From positions 29,106 through 93,105 of the forward strand of contig JANXYH010000044.1 in NCBI GenBank assembly GCA_025350145.1: DNA of 64,000 nt. Reading direction: 5' to 3'. Numbering within the stretch: the stretch's first letter is position 1; every line of letters begins with the position of its first letter. A program made the position numbers and the translations under genes. Shown here in pieces: positions 30,603 to 40,381 of the stretch. This DNA comes from Burkholderiales bacterium. Lineage in GTDB: Bacteria; Pseudomonadota; Gammaproteobacteria; Burkholderiales; Burkholderiaceae_C. The notes beneath the pieces were generated by a model. It was not told where the DNA came from. It saw only the letters and a list, made by a program, of their open reading frames with translations, and searched no databases.

Positions 30603-30832
30603 TCTGGCGCCGCCGCCGGGCCGGCAGCGGAGCCCGTGGCGCCTTGCCGCCGGCGCCGCTTGTAAAATCATTGTCACAAGCCTTGACAGGCCAGAAATCA
30701 CTGAGAAACGGTAGCGCCCCGCGCAGGTGAGCGCCCACTCAATCCCTTACAACATGCCCAAAATTGAGGCAGCGGGCTTGAGTTTTTTGGACCCCTCCGG
30801 TAACATCGCGGCTTCAGCGTTCAAGGGTTTCG

Positions 30833-31336
30833 GTGGATTTGAGCATGCGGTCGCCAATCGATTGCGGCATGGCAGATGCGGGGCGCGACATCCGCGCTGT
30901 CGCGCCTTTTTGCAGAACCGGCGGTAGCCGCAGTACCGGCGAATTCAGCAGGTGCGGCGGATGGCGTCGGGCGATGCTGCTCACAGCCGCACTGCTGGCC
31001 CTTGGCCTTGGCGGCAAGGCGCAGGCCAAGCCCCATGCCGACTTCAGCGAGCCGGTGGCGCTGAGCACCCTGCCCGCCGAAGCCCGTCAAACCCACCGCC
31101 TGATCGAATCCGGCGGGCCTTTTCCGTATGCCAAGGATGGCGTGGTATTCGGCAACCGCGAGCAACGCCTGCCGCGCCGCCCGCGCGGCTTTTACCGCGA
31201 ATACACCGTGCCCAGCCCGCAAGCCCAAGACCGCGGCGCACGCCGCATCGTCTGTGGCGGCGAGCAGCCCAAGTTACCCGAGACCTGTTATTTCACCGCC
31301 GACCACTACGCCAGCTTCAAACGCATTGCGCCGTGA
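30833..31336 (+). CDS. Secreted guanyl-specific ribonuclease (RNase Sa/barnase-type); start codon uncertain, possibly 30974
   Basis: LSTLPAEARQTHRLIESGGPFPYAKDGVVFGNREQRLPRRPRGFYREYTVPSPQAQDRGARRIVCGG...CYFTADHYASFKRI. Confidence 0.88.
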   Translation: MDLSMRSPIDCGMADAGRDIRAVAPFCRTGGSRSTGEFSRCGGWRRAMLLTAALLALGLGGKAQAKPHADFSEPVALSTLPAEARQTHRLIESGGPFPYAKDGVVFGNREQRLPRRPRGFYREYTVPSPQAQDRGARRIVCGGEQPKLPETCYFTADHYASFKRIAP

Positions 31337-31390
31337 CCGGGCCAGCCCACAACGACTACACGCTCACTGATTTCGACAAGGATAGCGACC

Positions 31391-31957
31391 ATGCTGCTCC
31401 AGACCACCCGCCCCAACATCGTTCAAGCCATCCGCGCCTACCGGGTTGACGACCTGATGCACGCCGCCCAGGCGGCGGGCCAGCATTTTCTCTATGCCAA
31501 CTTGACCGTGGCGCAGTCCAAACAGGACGTGCTCGACAAGATCGCCGAGGCCTTCTTGTTCCCGCTGCATTTCGGCAAGAACCTCGACGCGCTGTACGAC
31601 TGCATGACCGACCTGGTGCACCGCTCGGGCGCGCAGCCCGGCTTCGTGGTGGTGCTGGAGCAGTTGCCCGACAACCCGCGCTTTGACCGCGAGGCACGCG
31701 AGCAGTTGCTGGACGCGTTCCGCGACGCGGCCGACTACTGGGCCGAGCGGCGCATTGCGTTCCGCTGCTTCTACAGCTTTGCCGTCGCCCGCAGCGCCGA
31801 GACCAGCGCCTGGGAACGCATCAACGACCTGCCCCAGGCGCCCGAAAAGCCTGCGCCCAAGGCGGCGCCCAAGAACGGCGTCAACCCCAACTTCGGCATG
31901 AACATGCCGATGATGAGCAGCGCCTTCGACACCGCGATGTGGTTGACAGCGGCCTGA
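31391..31957 (+). CDS. Barstar family RNase inhibitor with C-terminal extension
   Basis: YRVDDLMHAAQAAGQHFLYANL...KQDVLDKIAEAFLFPLHFGKNLDALYDCMTDL. Confidence 0.88.
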   Translation: MLLQTTRPNIVQAIRAYRVDDLMHAAQAAGQHFLYANLTVAQSKQDVLDKIAEAFLFPLHFGKNLDALYDCMTDLVHRSGAQPGFVVVLEQLPDNPRFDREAREQLLDAFRDAADYWAERRIAFRCFYSFAVARSAETSAWERINDLPQAPEKPAPKAAPKNGVNPNFGMNMPMMSSAFDTAMWLTAA

Positions 31958-32012
31958 TCCGCAGACGCGCTCGACCCACCCAAAACAGCGGCCTGCGGGC
32001 CGCTTTTTTCGC

Positions 32013-32765
32013 TCAAAGGGCCTGCGCCAGCGCCACGTATTCGGCCACCGGCACCTCCTCGGCGCGCCGTTGCAGATCGAACGATCCGCCAAAGCCGCGC
32101 GCCTGCAGCCACCGCCCCAGCGAATGCCGCAGCAGCTTGCGGCGCTGCGAGAACGCGCTCGTGACCAACTCGCGCAGCAGCGCTTGGTCGAGCACCGGCG
32201 GCGTTGCCAGGGGGAGCATCCGCACGACGGCGGAATCGACCCGGGGTGGCGGATCGAACGCATCCGGCGCCACATCCAGCAGCGACTCGATCTGGTAGCG
32301 CCATTGCAGCATCACCGACAGCCGGCCGTAGTCTTTGCCGTCCGGGCCCGCGGCCATGCGCTGCACCACTTCCTTTTGCAGCATCACATGCTGGTCCAGC
32401 ACCAGGTCGGCCACGTCCAGCAGGTGGAACAGGATCGGCGTGGAGATGTTGTAGGGCAGGTTGCCGACAACGCGCAGCCGCTGGCCTGGCAACTGCAAAC
32501 TGCGAAAGTCCACCCCCAGCACATCGGCCTCGACCACCTGAACGCCGGGCCGGGCGCGCCAACGCGCGGCCAGATCGCGGTCCAATTCGACCACCGTGAG
32601 TGCCCCGCAGCGCTCCAGCAGGGGTTGCGTCAGGGCGCCCAGTCCGGGCCCGATTTCGAGCAGCGCCTGGCCCGGCCGCGGATCGATCGCACGCACGATC
32701 CGGTGGATCACCCCGGCATCGGTCAGAAAGTGCTGGCCGAAGCGTTTGCGCGCCTGGTGTGCCAT
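32013..32765 (-). CDS. rsmA: 16S rRNA (adenine1518-N6/adenine1519-N6)-dimethyltransferase
   Basis: [23 protein letters not shown]...[16 protein letters not shown]...[18 protein letters not shown]. Confidence 0.97.
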   Translation of the reverse strand: MAHQARKRFGQHFLTDAGVIHRIVRAIDPRPGQALLEIGPGLGALTQPLLERCGALTVVELDRDLAARWRARPGVQVVEADVLGVDFRSLQLPGQRLRVVGNLPYNISTPILFHLLDVADLVLDQHVMLQKEVVQRMAAGPDGKDYGRLSVMLQWRYQIESLLDVAPDAFDPPPRVDSAVVRMLPLATPPVLDQALLRELVTSAFSQRRKLLRHSLGRWLQARGFGGSFDLQRRAEEVPVAEYVALAQAL

Positions 32766-32856
32766 TCAAACCGGCCCGGCTGCGGCGGCGCGTGGATTGC
32801 GCCCGAGCCTCATCTGGCGCCGGGCGGGCAGACGAGAAGGCAGACGGGAAACCGGC

Positions 32857-34185
32857 TCACAACGGCGGTTCGCGGAACTCGACATAGGCCCGCAGCCGAA
32901 GCTCCTTGGCCCATTCGTCGAAGGCCTGGGCGAACTTCTGCTCGCGCAACTGGTTGCGCGCCTGCTCGCGCAACTCCTTCAACTCGATCACCGCCTCGCG
33001 CCGCTCCAGCACCTGGATCAAATGCAGGCCGAAGCGGGTCGGCACCGGCGCCGAGATGCCGCCGAGTTCGAGCTTGTTCATCGCCTCCTCGAACTCGGGC
33101 ACGAAGTTGCCCGGCGAGGTCCAGCCCAGATCGCCGCCAGCGCTGGCGCTGCCGTCCTCGGAGACCTGGCGCGCCAGCTCCTCAAACGTCTTCTCAGCAC
33201 GCTCGATCTGGCGCCGCAAATCGTCCAGGCGCCTGCCCGTCGCCTGCGCCGCGCCCGGGTCGCTGAGCCGCAGCAGGATGTGCCGCGCATGGGTCTGGTT
33301 GATCCGCCCGATGGCGCCATCCTTGCGGTCGATCAGCTTCAAGACATGGAAGCCGGCGCCGCTGCGCACCAGGTCGGGCGCGATCTGGCCGGGCGCGAGG
33401 GTGCGCACCGCCGCGACGAACAAATCCGGCAGGCGCTTCTGGGTGCGCATGCCGATCTCGCCGCCCAAGGCCTTGTTGCCGTCCTCGCTCAACTCGGCCG
33501 CCACGGCGGCGAAGTTCTCACCGCCACGCACCCGCGCCAGGGCCTTGTCGGCGAGCGCGCGGCGTTGCGCCAGCTCGGTTTGGCTGGCGCCCTCGGGCAG
33601 GCCGATGAGGATCTGCGCCAGGTTGTACTCGGCCTCTTCGTTGGCCGCAGCGCGGGCGTCGTCGAGAAATTTCTCGATCTCAGGATCGCTGATGCGGATG
33701 CGCGACGAGACCTCGCGCTCACGCACCCGCTCCATCAGGATCTGGTCTTTGATGTTGCTGCGAAAGCGCGCAAAGGCCAGTCCCTCGGCCTTGAGCCGCT
33801 CGCGCAATTGCGCCAGCGTGATCTGGTTCTGCGCCGCCACATTGGTCACCGCCCGGTCCAGCTCCTGCTCGTCCACCTTGGGGCCGTTGTCGCGGGCAAA
33901 CGTGACCAGCACCCGCTCGTCGATCAGCGCATCTACCGCCTGCTTGCGCAGCGCATCTTCCTCGGGGACGCTCTGGCCGGCGCGGCGCGCCTCGGCCCGC
34001 GCCCGCTCCAGCCGCTGCTGCACCTCGATGGCCGTGACCAATTCGGTGTTGACCACGGCGACGATGTAGTCGGCGGTGGTGGCGCGGCTGCCTTGCGCAA
34101 TCGCGCCGCCGGGCGACAAGGGCAGCAAAAGTACAGCGGCCGCGCCGAGCAGGCTGCGACAAGACGGGATCAAACGCTCAAGCAT
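32857..34185 (-). CDS. surA: Periplasmic chaperone/peptidyl-prolyl isomerase SurA
   Basis: Signal peptide; two parvulin domains (ARHILLRLSDPGAAQATGRRLDDLRRQIERAEKTFEELARQVSEDGSASAGGDLGW); lptD-surA-rsmA synteny. Confidence 0.95.
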   Translation of the reverse strand: MLERLIPSCRSLLGAAAVLLLPLSPGGAIAQGSRATTADYIVAVVNTELVTAIEVQQRLERARAEARRAGQSVPEEDALRKQAVDALIDERVLVTFARDNGPKVDEQELDRAVTNVAAQNQITLAQLRERLKAEGLAFARFRSNIKDQILMERVREREVSSRIRISDPEIEKFLDDARAAANEEAEYNLAQILIGLPEGASQTELAQRRALADKALARVRGGENFAAVAAELSEDGNKALGGEIGMRTQKRLPDLFVAAVRTLAPGQIAPDLVRSGAGFHVLKLIDRKDGAIGRINQTHARHILLRLSDPGAAQATGRRLDDLRRQIERAEKTFEELARQVSEDGSASAGGDLGWTSPGNFVPEFEEAMNKLELGGISAPVPTRFGLHLIQVLERREAVIELKELREQARNQLREQKFAQAFDEWAKELRLRAYVEFREPPL

Positions 34186-34200
34186 CGCAAACCAGGTAGT

Positions 34201-34224
34201 GGGGAGTGGGGAGCGGGGAGTGGG
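34201..34224 (+). repeat. Canonical G-quadruplex motif GGGGAGTGGGGAGCGGGGAGTGGG (8-bp repeat x3)
   Basis: Four G-runs of at least 3 separated by 3-nt loops, in the lptD-surA gap. Confidence 0.9.
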
Positions 34225-34231
34225 CAAGCGT

Positions 34232-36742
34232 TCATCGCTCAGAGGCCGGGGCGGGCACGGATCCGCTGCCCGACCGGGGCTCGCGCAACAGGCGGTAGCC
34301 GGGGATATTGTCCTTCAACACCTGCAGCGGGTTGGAGCCCAGGCGCGACAGCCCGACCAGTTCGAGTTGCAACATCAGCCGGGTGGTGGACTCGCTGCGA
34401 CCGGTAGACAGCCGCTCCGAGACGATCCGCCCGATCCAGCAGCCGGCGTCGTACTCCAGGCCGGCGACCGAATCGGTGACGCGGCTGTCCTTGAGGCTGT
34501 AGTTGACCCGGCCGACGGCAAAGAGCGTGCCGCCACAGCCACCCGAGGCGCCCAGCGGCCGCGCCGTGCCGTTGTAGACCGGCCATTGCCAGCCCATCTC
34601 CAACTGCTCGGAGCGCTGGTTGACGATGTCCGAGGACAGGTTGCGGGCCAGCCGGTAGCCGCCGCTGAGGGTGCGAAACGGCCCGGGCGAGTAGCGCGCA
34701 GCGAGGATCGAACGCACCACCCGGCGGCTGTTCTGGTCGAACTGGGTCGAGCCGTCCAGGCGCCAATTCGGCAGCAAGGTGGTCGAGCCGTCGAGCAGCA
34801 GGTCCGACAGGTGGTGGGTCACCGGCACCGCGTCGGGCGTGACCAGTTGGTCGCGCAGCAGCAGCCGCTGGGCCAGGCCCAGGCGCAGGGTCTCGGCGCC
34901 GGTCAGCGGGTCGTACAGCCGGGTGGTCACGCCGGCGGTGATCTGGTGCGAGTCCGACACCCGGTCGGTGCCGCTGAAGGCGTTCTCGGCGTAGACCGAG
35001 ACCGGGTTGAAATCGCTGGCTGCGGCGTCGAAATTCGGCAACCGCGACTGGTCGCGAAACGGCGTGTTGACATACAACAGGCGCGGCTCCAGCGTCTGCC
35101 GCTCGGACTGGCCGAACCAGCGGCTGTCGCGTTCGAACACCGCGCCCATGTCCAGGCTGAGGCTCGGGATCAGCCGCGCGCTGTGCCGGTCCAGGCCGGG
35201 CGCGGGCTGGTCGAGCTGGTAGCGGGCGGCGTTGAGCGTCAATTTCGGCGTCAGGTACCAGGCCGATGTGCCCAGCCTGCGCTCGACCGTGCCCAGGGCA
35301 TGCGCGCGCCAGCCGTCGGGGCGGGAGTCGCCGGCCGAACGGTCGGGCAAGGTGAAGTGGTTCAACTCGGCTTCGAGCAACAGCTTGAACGGCCGCGCCG
35401 GGCCGCCCAGGCTGGGCTGCCAGCGCGCCCCCAGTTGCGGGCTGCGCTGGTAGGGCGCGACGATCAGGTCGCTGCCGCTGCCGGTCTGCAGCACCTGCCA
35501 GTCCTGCACCCGGGCATAGAGCTCGGCCGGGCCGAAGCGGTTGGCCAAGGACCGCGACAGTCGGATGTCCTGCCCCAGCAGGCGCGGCGTGATGTTGCCG
35601 ACCACGCCCGGAAAATCCTTCCAGTAGGTCTGGTCGCTGACGTGCAGTGCCGCCACTTGGAGTTGCCAGGCGCTGTCGGCGCCGCCAAGCTGACCGGCAT
35701 GGGCCAGGCGCAGCGCGGCGCGGGTGTGCCCGGCCAGCCGGTCGTCGGGCAGCCAGTGCAGGTTGGCCTGGCCCTGGAAGCCGGGTTCGAGGTAGCGCAA
35801 CTCGCTCTCCAGCGACAGACCGCGGCGGCTGATCAGCGTCGGCGTCAGAGTGGCGTCGCGCTGCGGCGCGATGTTCCAGTACCAAGGCAGGCCCAGCACC
35901 AGGCCATTGCGCGTGTCCAGGCCCAGGGCCGGCGGCAGCCAGCCCGAACGGCGGGTGTCGTTCAGGGCAAAGCTCAAGGCCGGTACGGCCAGGATGGGCA
36001 GGTCCAGAAAGCGCAGCACCGCGCCTTCGGCATAGGCGTCGTTGCGCTCAAAGTCGAGCGTGATCCGGCGGGTCGTGAGCAGCCAGTCGGGCAGGCCCGA
36101 ACCATCGCGCGGGCAACTGCTGTAGACCGCTGCCTCGGCGCTGCTGCGCGAATCGCCGAGAAAGTCGACCCGCGCCGCGCGCCCGCCCGAGCCGTAGCTG
36201 CTGAACTCGAACTCGGGCAAGAGAAAGAAGCCCTCGAAGCGCTGCAACTGCAACTGCAACTCCGGGCCGCTGTAGCGCGCCGTGCCGGCATTGCCAGCGG
36301 CGCTGCGCTCGATCCGCACCGCCCCGCGCGCGACCAAGCGGTCTTCGGCGTTGTCGTAGTGCAGGCTGTCGGCCCGCACCCGGATGCCGCCGCGACGCAA
36401 TTCGACCGCGCCCCGGGCATCGGCCTCGACATCGGGAACGACCCTGAGCTGATCGGCTTGCAGCGTCAGCGGGCCATCACCCAAGCCCTTGGCCACCACT
36501 GCCTGCGCCTGCACCAGGCTGCTGGGCACCAGGCCGCCGGTCACCAGCGCCAGCCAAGCGGCCAGGACCATCGTGCGGATCGGCACAGGCGGCTTTTCGG
36601 GTGAGGTTGCTGGCGGCGTTGCTGGCAGCGTTGCAGGCGGCAAATTCAGCCGATCTTGTGGGCGCGCCAGCGCCTTAGGCGGCGACCGTCGCTGCGGCGC
36701 AGGGCGAACGCCTGCGGTTCGTAGAATCGACAGATTATCCAT
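34232..36742 (-). CDS. lptD: LPS-assembly protein LptD
   Basis: LQADQLRVVPDVEADARGAVELRRGGIRVRADSLHYDNAEDRLVARGAVRIERSA...SELRYLEPGFQGQANLHWLPDDR...; beta-barrel C-terminus. Confidence 0.95.
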   Translation of the reverse strand: MDNLSILRTAGVRPAPQRRSPPKALARPQDRLNLPPATLPATPPATSPEKPPVPIRTMVLAAWLALVTGGLVPSSLVQAQAVVAKGLGDGPLTLQADQLRVVPDVEADARGAVELRRGGIRVRADSLHYDNAEDRLVARGAVRIERSAAGNAGTARYSGPELQLQLQRFEGFFLLPEFEFSSYGSGGRAARVDFLGDSRSSAEAAVYSSCPRDGSGLPDWLLTTRRITLDFERNDAYAEGAVLRFLDLPILAVPALSFALNDTRRSGWLPPALGLDTRNGLVLGLPWYWNIAPQRDATLTPTLISRRGLSLESELRYLEPGFQGQANLHWLPDDRLAGHTRAALRLAHAGQLGGADSAWQLQVAALHVSDQTYWKDFPGVVGNITPRLLGQDIRLSRSLANRFGPAELYARVQDWQVLQTGSGSDLIVAPYQRSPQLGARWQPSLGGPARPFKLLLEAELNHFTLPDRSAGDSRPDGWRAHALGTVERRLGTSAWYLTPKLTLNAARYQLDQPAPGLDRHSARLIPSLSLDMGAVFERDSRWFGQSERQTLEPRLLYVNTPFRDQSRLPNFDAAASDFNPVSVYAENAFSGTDRVSDSHQITAGVTTRLYDPLTGAETLRLGLAQRLLLRDQLVTPDAVPVTHHLSDLLLDGSTTLLPNWRLDGSTQFDQNSRRVVRSILAARYSPGPFRTLSGGYRLARNLSSDIVNQRSEQLEMGWQWPVYNGTARPLGASGGCGGTLFAVGRVNYSLKDSRVTDSVAGLEYDAGCWIGRIVSERLSTGRSESTTRLMLQLELVGLSRLGSNPLQVLKDNIPGYRLLREPRSGSGSVPAPASER

Positions 36743-37886
36743 GAGCCGCCTGCCGCAAGGGCTGCGCCCACCGATGCCCGCCAGCCCTGTCGCAGAGCCG
36801 ATTGCCCAGCCCATCCACTGGCAGGATCCAGCCCGCGAGGCCGCCTTCTGGCGCTGGCTGAGGCCGCTGCTGCCGAAGTTCGGGCTTGACCCCGACAGCC
36901 TGGTCGCGGCTTCGGCCGACGCCAGTTTCAGGCGCTACTTTCGCCTGCGCTCGCGCCGCGCCAGCTCGCCCAGCATGGTGGTGATGGACGCGCCGCCGCC
37001 GCTGGAGGATGTGCGGCCCTTTGTCGACATCGCCGGGCGCATCCGCCGGGCCGGCCTCAACGGCCCCGAGATACTGGCCGCCGACACCGCCAACGGCTTC
37101 CTGCTGCTCAGTGATCTGGGGCAAACGCTGTACCTGGACGCGCTCCAGGCCTGCGAGGCTGCGGGCGATCCGGCCGGCTCCGACCGCCTGATGCGCGATG
37201 CCATCGCCGCCCTGCTGCATTGGCAACACCACCTCAGCGCCAGCGGTCTGCCCGATTTCGACGAGGCCCTGCTGCAGCGCGAATTGGCGCTGTTTCCGCA
37301 GTGGTGCGTGCAAACCGAGTTCGGCATCGACTGGACCGCCGCGCAGCGCGCGGTCTGGGATCGGCTGTGCCAACGTCTGGTCGACAGCGCGCTGGCCCAG
37401 CCCAAGGTGGCGGTGCACCGCGACTGGATGCCGCGCAATTTGATGGTCTCCCGGCCCAACCCCGGCATCCTCGATTTCCAGGATGCCGTTCGCGGGCCGG
37501 TCACCTATGACCTGGCCTGCTTGCTGCGCGACGCCTTCATTTCCTGGGACGAGGAGCGCCAACTCGACTGGGCGGCGCGTTGGTGGGCGCAGGCGCGCAA
37601 GACCCCGCTGCTGCAGGGCCACGCCTTCGCCGACGATTTCGGCGAATGCTGGCGTGCCACCGAATGGCTGGGCCTGCAGCGCCACCTCAAGGTGATGGGG
37701 ATTTTTTGCCGCCTCAAGCACCGCGACGGCAAACCGCACTACGCCGCCGACCTGCCGCGCTTCCTGCGCTACGCCACCCAGGTCGCGCTGCGCTATGTCG
37801 AACTCAAGCCGCTGATGCCGCTGATCGAACCGCTGGGCCAGCGGCTGGGACTGAACCTGACGACGACCGGGTTTTCCTTGCGCTGA
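36741..37886 (+). CDS. amgK: Aminoglycoside phosphotransferase-family sugar kinase (AmgK-like)
   Basis: RYFRLRSRRASSPSMVVMDAPPPLEDVRPFVDIAGRIRRAGLNGPEILAADTANGFLLLSDLG...VAVHRDWMPRNLMVSRPNPGILDFQDAVRGPVTYDLACLLRD. Confidence 0.85.
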   Translation: MSRLPQGLRPPMPASPVAEPIAQPIHWQDPAREAAFWRWLRPLLPKFGLDPDSLVAASADASFRRYFRLRSRRASSPSMVVMDAPPPLEDVRPFVDIAGRIRRAGLNGPEILAADTANGFLLLSDLGQTLYLDALQACEAAGDPAGSDRLMRDAIAALLHWQHHLSASGLPDFDEALLQRELALFPQWCVQTEFGIDWTAAQRAVWDRLCQRLVDSALAQPKVAVHRDWMPRNLMVSRPNPGILDFQDAVRGPVTYDLACLLRDAFISWDEERQLDWAARWWAQARKTPLLQGHAFADDFGECWRATEWLGLQRHLKVMGIFCRLKHRDGKPHYAADLPRFLRYATQVALRYVELKPLMPLIEPLGQRLGLNLTTTGFSLR

Positions 37887-37928
37887 GCGGCTCCGGGGTT
37901 GCTGCTGCGCGGCCGCGCCGGCGGGCCC

Positions 37929-39401
37929 TCAGGGACAAGCCGCCACCACCTGCGCCACCGCCGCCGTCAGGCGTTTGGCATAGGGCAGATGCAGAAACTC
38001 GTTCGGGCCATGGGCGTTGCTCTTCGGGCCCAGCACCCCGCAGACCATCATCTGGGCGTTCGGGAAGCCCTGCTGCAGCAGGCTCATCAAGGGGATGGTG
38101 CCGCCCTGGCCGATGTAGCCCAGCGGCGCGCCGTAATGGGCCTGCGAGGCGTCGTTGAGTGCCGCCTCCAGCCAGGGCGCCAGGGTCGGCGCATTCCAGC
38201 CGGTGGCACCGTGGGCGCCGGCCCGGCCATCGGCTGAGAAGGTGACGCGGGCGTTGTAGGGGGCGTTGTCTTCGAGCAGGGCCTTGAGTTGCTGCGCCGC
38301 CAGGTGGCCTTCGATCAGCGGTGGCAGGCGCAGCGAGAGCTTGAAGGCGGTGTAGGGGCGCAGCACGTTGCCCGCATCACCCAGCGCCGGAAAGCCCTCG
38401 GCGCCGGTGACCGAAAGCGTCGGACGCCAGGTGCGGTTGAGCAGCGCCTGGACCGGGTCGGTGGTGGTCGGCAGCGACGGGCTGCCTTCGCCGCCGCAGG
38501 CCCAGGGAAAGCGTTGCCAGACCGCGTCGCCGAGCTGTTGCGCGGCGGCTTGGGCCTGCGCCACCCGCTCGGCCGGGATCTGGCAATGCAAGGCCTCGGG
38601 CAGCAGCCGGCCGGAGGCGCTGTCTTCCAGCCGGTCCAGCACCTGGCGCAGGATGCGAAAGCTCGACGGCACCAGGCCGCTGGCGTCGCCCGAATGCACA
38701 CCCTCGGTCAGGATTTCCACCTTCAGCACGCCCGAGACCATGCCGCGCAGGCTGGTGGTGAGCCAGAGTTGGTCGTAGTTGCCGGCGCCGGAATCGAGGC
38801 AGACCACCAGGCTGACGTCGCCCAGCCGGGCCTGGAGCGCGCCCAGGTAGGCGGGCAGATCGGTCGAGCCGCTTTCCTCGCAGCTCTCGATCAGGCCAAC
38901 GATGCGCGCGTGGGCGATGCCCTGGGCCTTGAGCGCCTCGATCGCTGTGACCGCCGCATAGACCGCATAGCCGTCGTCGGCGCCACCTCGGCCGTAGAGC
39001 TTGTCGTCGCTGAGCTTGGGCGTCCAGGGCCCCAGGTCGTTGCGCCAGCCGTTGAACTCGGGTTGCTTGTCGAGGTGGCCGTACATCAGCACGGTCTGCG
39101 GCGAAAGGCTGCTGGCCTGCGGCCGGGTGGCGGCAACCTCAAAGAAGATCACCGGCGTGCGCCCGGGCAGGCGGATCAATTCCAGCCTCAGGCCCGCGAC
39201 CTTGCGCGACTCGACCCAGGCGGCGGCGTCGCGCACGACCCGGTCCAGATGACCGTGGGCGAGCCAGTCGGGGTCGAACATCGGGCTCTTGGCCGGAACG
39301 GCGATGTAGTCGGTCAGCGCCGGCACGATCGCCTCGTCCCAGCGGCGGTTGGCAAACTCGCCCAAGGCGGCAATTTCAGGGTGGGACAGGGGCGAGTTCA
39401 T
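37929..39401 (-). CDS. M20 family dipeptidase/metallopeptidase
   Basis: TVLMYGHLDKQPEFNGWRNDLGPW...LYGRGGADDGYAVYAAVTAIEAL...GLIESCEESGSTDLPAYL. Confidence 0.92.
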   Translation of the reverse strand: MNSPLSHPEIAALGEFANRRWDEAIVPALTDYIAVPAKSPMFDPDWLAHGHLDRVVRDAAAWVESRKVAGLRLELIRLPGRTPVIFFEVAATRPQASSLSPQTVLMYGHLDKQPEFNGWRNDLGPWTPKLSDDKLYGRGGADDGYAVYAAVTAIEALKAQGIAHARIVGLIESCEESGSTDLPAYLGALQARLGDVSLVVCLDSGAGNYDQLWLTTSLRGMVSGVLKVEILTEGVHSGDASGLVPSSFRILRQVLDRLEDSASGRLLPEALHCQIPAERVAQAQAAAQQLGDAVWQRFPWACGGEGSPSLPTTTDPVQALLNRTWRPTLSVTGAEGFPALGDAGNVLRPYTAFKLSLRLPPLIEGHLAAQQLKALLEDNAPYNARVTFSADGRAGAHGATGWNAPTLAPWLEAALNDASQAHYGAPLGYIGQGGTIPLMSLLQQGFPNAQMMVCGVLGPKSNAHGPNEFLHLPYAKRLTAAVAQVVAACP

Positions 39402-39417
39402 GGTGGCCTTCGTCAGC

Positions 39418-40293
39418 TCAGTGCGGGGTGGCGGGAAAGCGATCATCAAGCCAGGCCAGCAAATCGTCCAGCACCTGGCGCTGCTCGGGCTCGTTCAATA
39501 TCTCGTGGAACAGGCTGTCAAAGCGCCGGCTGCGCAGCAGTGACGGCGGCGCAGCGGCGGCAAATTCATCGCTGCCACGCGGCGCGACACAGCGGTCGGC
39601 ACCGGCGTACAGCAGCAGGGTCGGCAGCGTCCAGCGCGCGGCCTGCTGGCGAACCAGCGCGCTGGCGGCGATGAAGAAACCGGCCAATCGCGGCGTGATC
39701 CGGTCGTGCACCAGCGGGTCGCCGACATAGGCCTTGACCACCGCCGGGTCGCGGCTGATCCATGCGGGCTTCAGGCCATTGCCGACCGCCAAGCCGGGTG
39801 CCAGCCGGCCGAAGACCGCCAGCATCAGCGCCTGCACCGCCGTCATGTCCACCGCCAACAGCGGCGACGACAGCATCAGCCCGTCGACCGCCCGCCACCA
39901 GCCGGCCGGCCGCTGCGCCATGCCCTCGGCGACATAGCGCGCCGTGACCGCGCCACCCATGCTGTGGCCGAGCAACAGCAGCGGCCCGCCGGGCGGCAGC
40001 TCGCGGCGCAACTGGCCGAGCACGGCACCCAGGTCGGCCAGCAGGGCATCGGCCTGCGGGATCGCACCGCGCCGGCCCGGCGACCGGCCATGGCCACGCT
40101 GGTCATAGGCGACCACGGCCCAAGCGGCGCGGTTCAGGCGATCGGCGACATGGGCATAGCGGCCACTGTGCTCGCCCAGGCCGTGGACGATCAAGACCGT
40201 GCCGCGCGGGCTGGCCGTGGCGCTGGGCCAGTCAACGCGGTGCAGCGCGCTGCCGTCGCTGGTTGTGAAGTCGGTGACGGTGAAGATAGGCAT
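39418..40293 (-). CDS. Alpha/beta hydrolase (monoacylglycerol lipase-like)
   Basis: VLIVHGLGEHSGRYAHVADRLN...YDQRGHGRSPGRRG...LLLGHSMGGAV. Confidence 0.9.
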   Translation of the reverse strand: MPIFTVTDFTTSDGSALHRVDWPSATASPRGTVLIVHGLGEHSGRYAHVADRLNRAAWAVVAYDQRGHGRSPGRRGAIPQADALLADLGAVLGQLRRELPPGGPLLLLGHSMGGAVTARYVAEGMAQRPAGWWRAVDGLMLSSPLLAVDMTAVQALMLAVFGRLAPGLAVGNGLKPAWISRDPAVVKAYVGDPLVHDRITPRLAGFFIAASALVRQQAARWTLPTLLLYAGADRCVAPRGSDEFAAAAPPSLLRSRRFDSLFHEILNEPEQRQVLDDLLAWLDDRFPATPH

Positions 40294-40381
40294 GCTGCCG
40301 AGTTCAGGCTGGGCCGGCGCCGAGCCGCGTGCGCAATGGTTGGGCGAGATGCACGGGATCGCTGCTTCGAAGCCGGCGCGT

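Noticed and set aside
28254-30701. 815-aa minus-strand ORF opposite maeB
   Set aside because: Antisense shadow ORF with biased composition; maeB is unambiguous.
34076-36604. 842-aa plus-strand ORF opposite lptD
   Set aside because: Antisense to recognisable lptD; no coherent domain.
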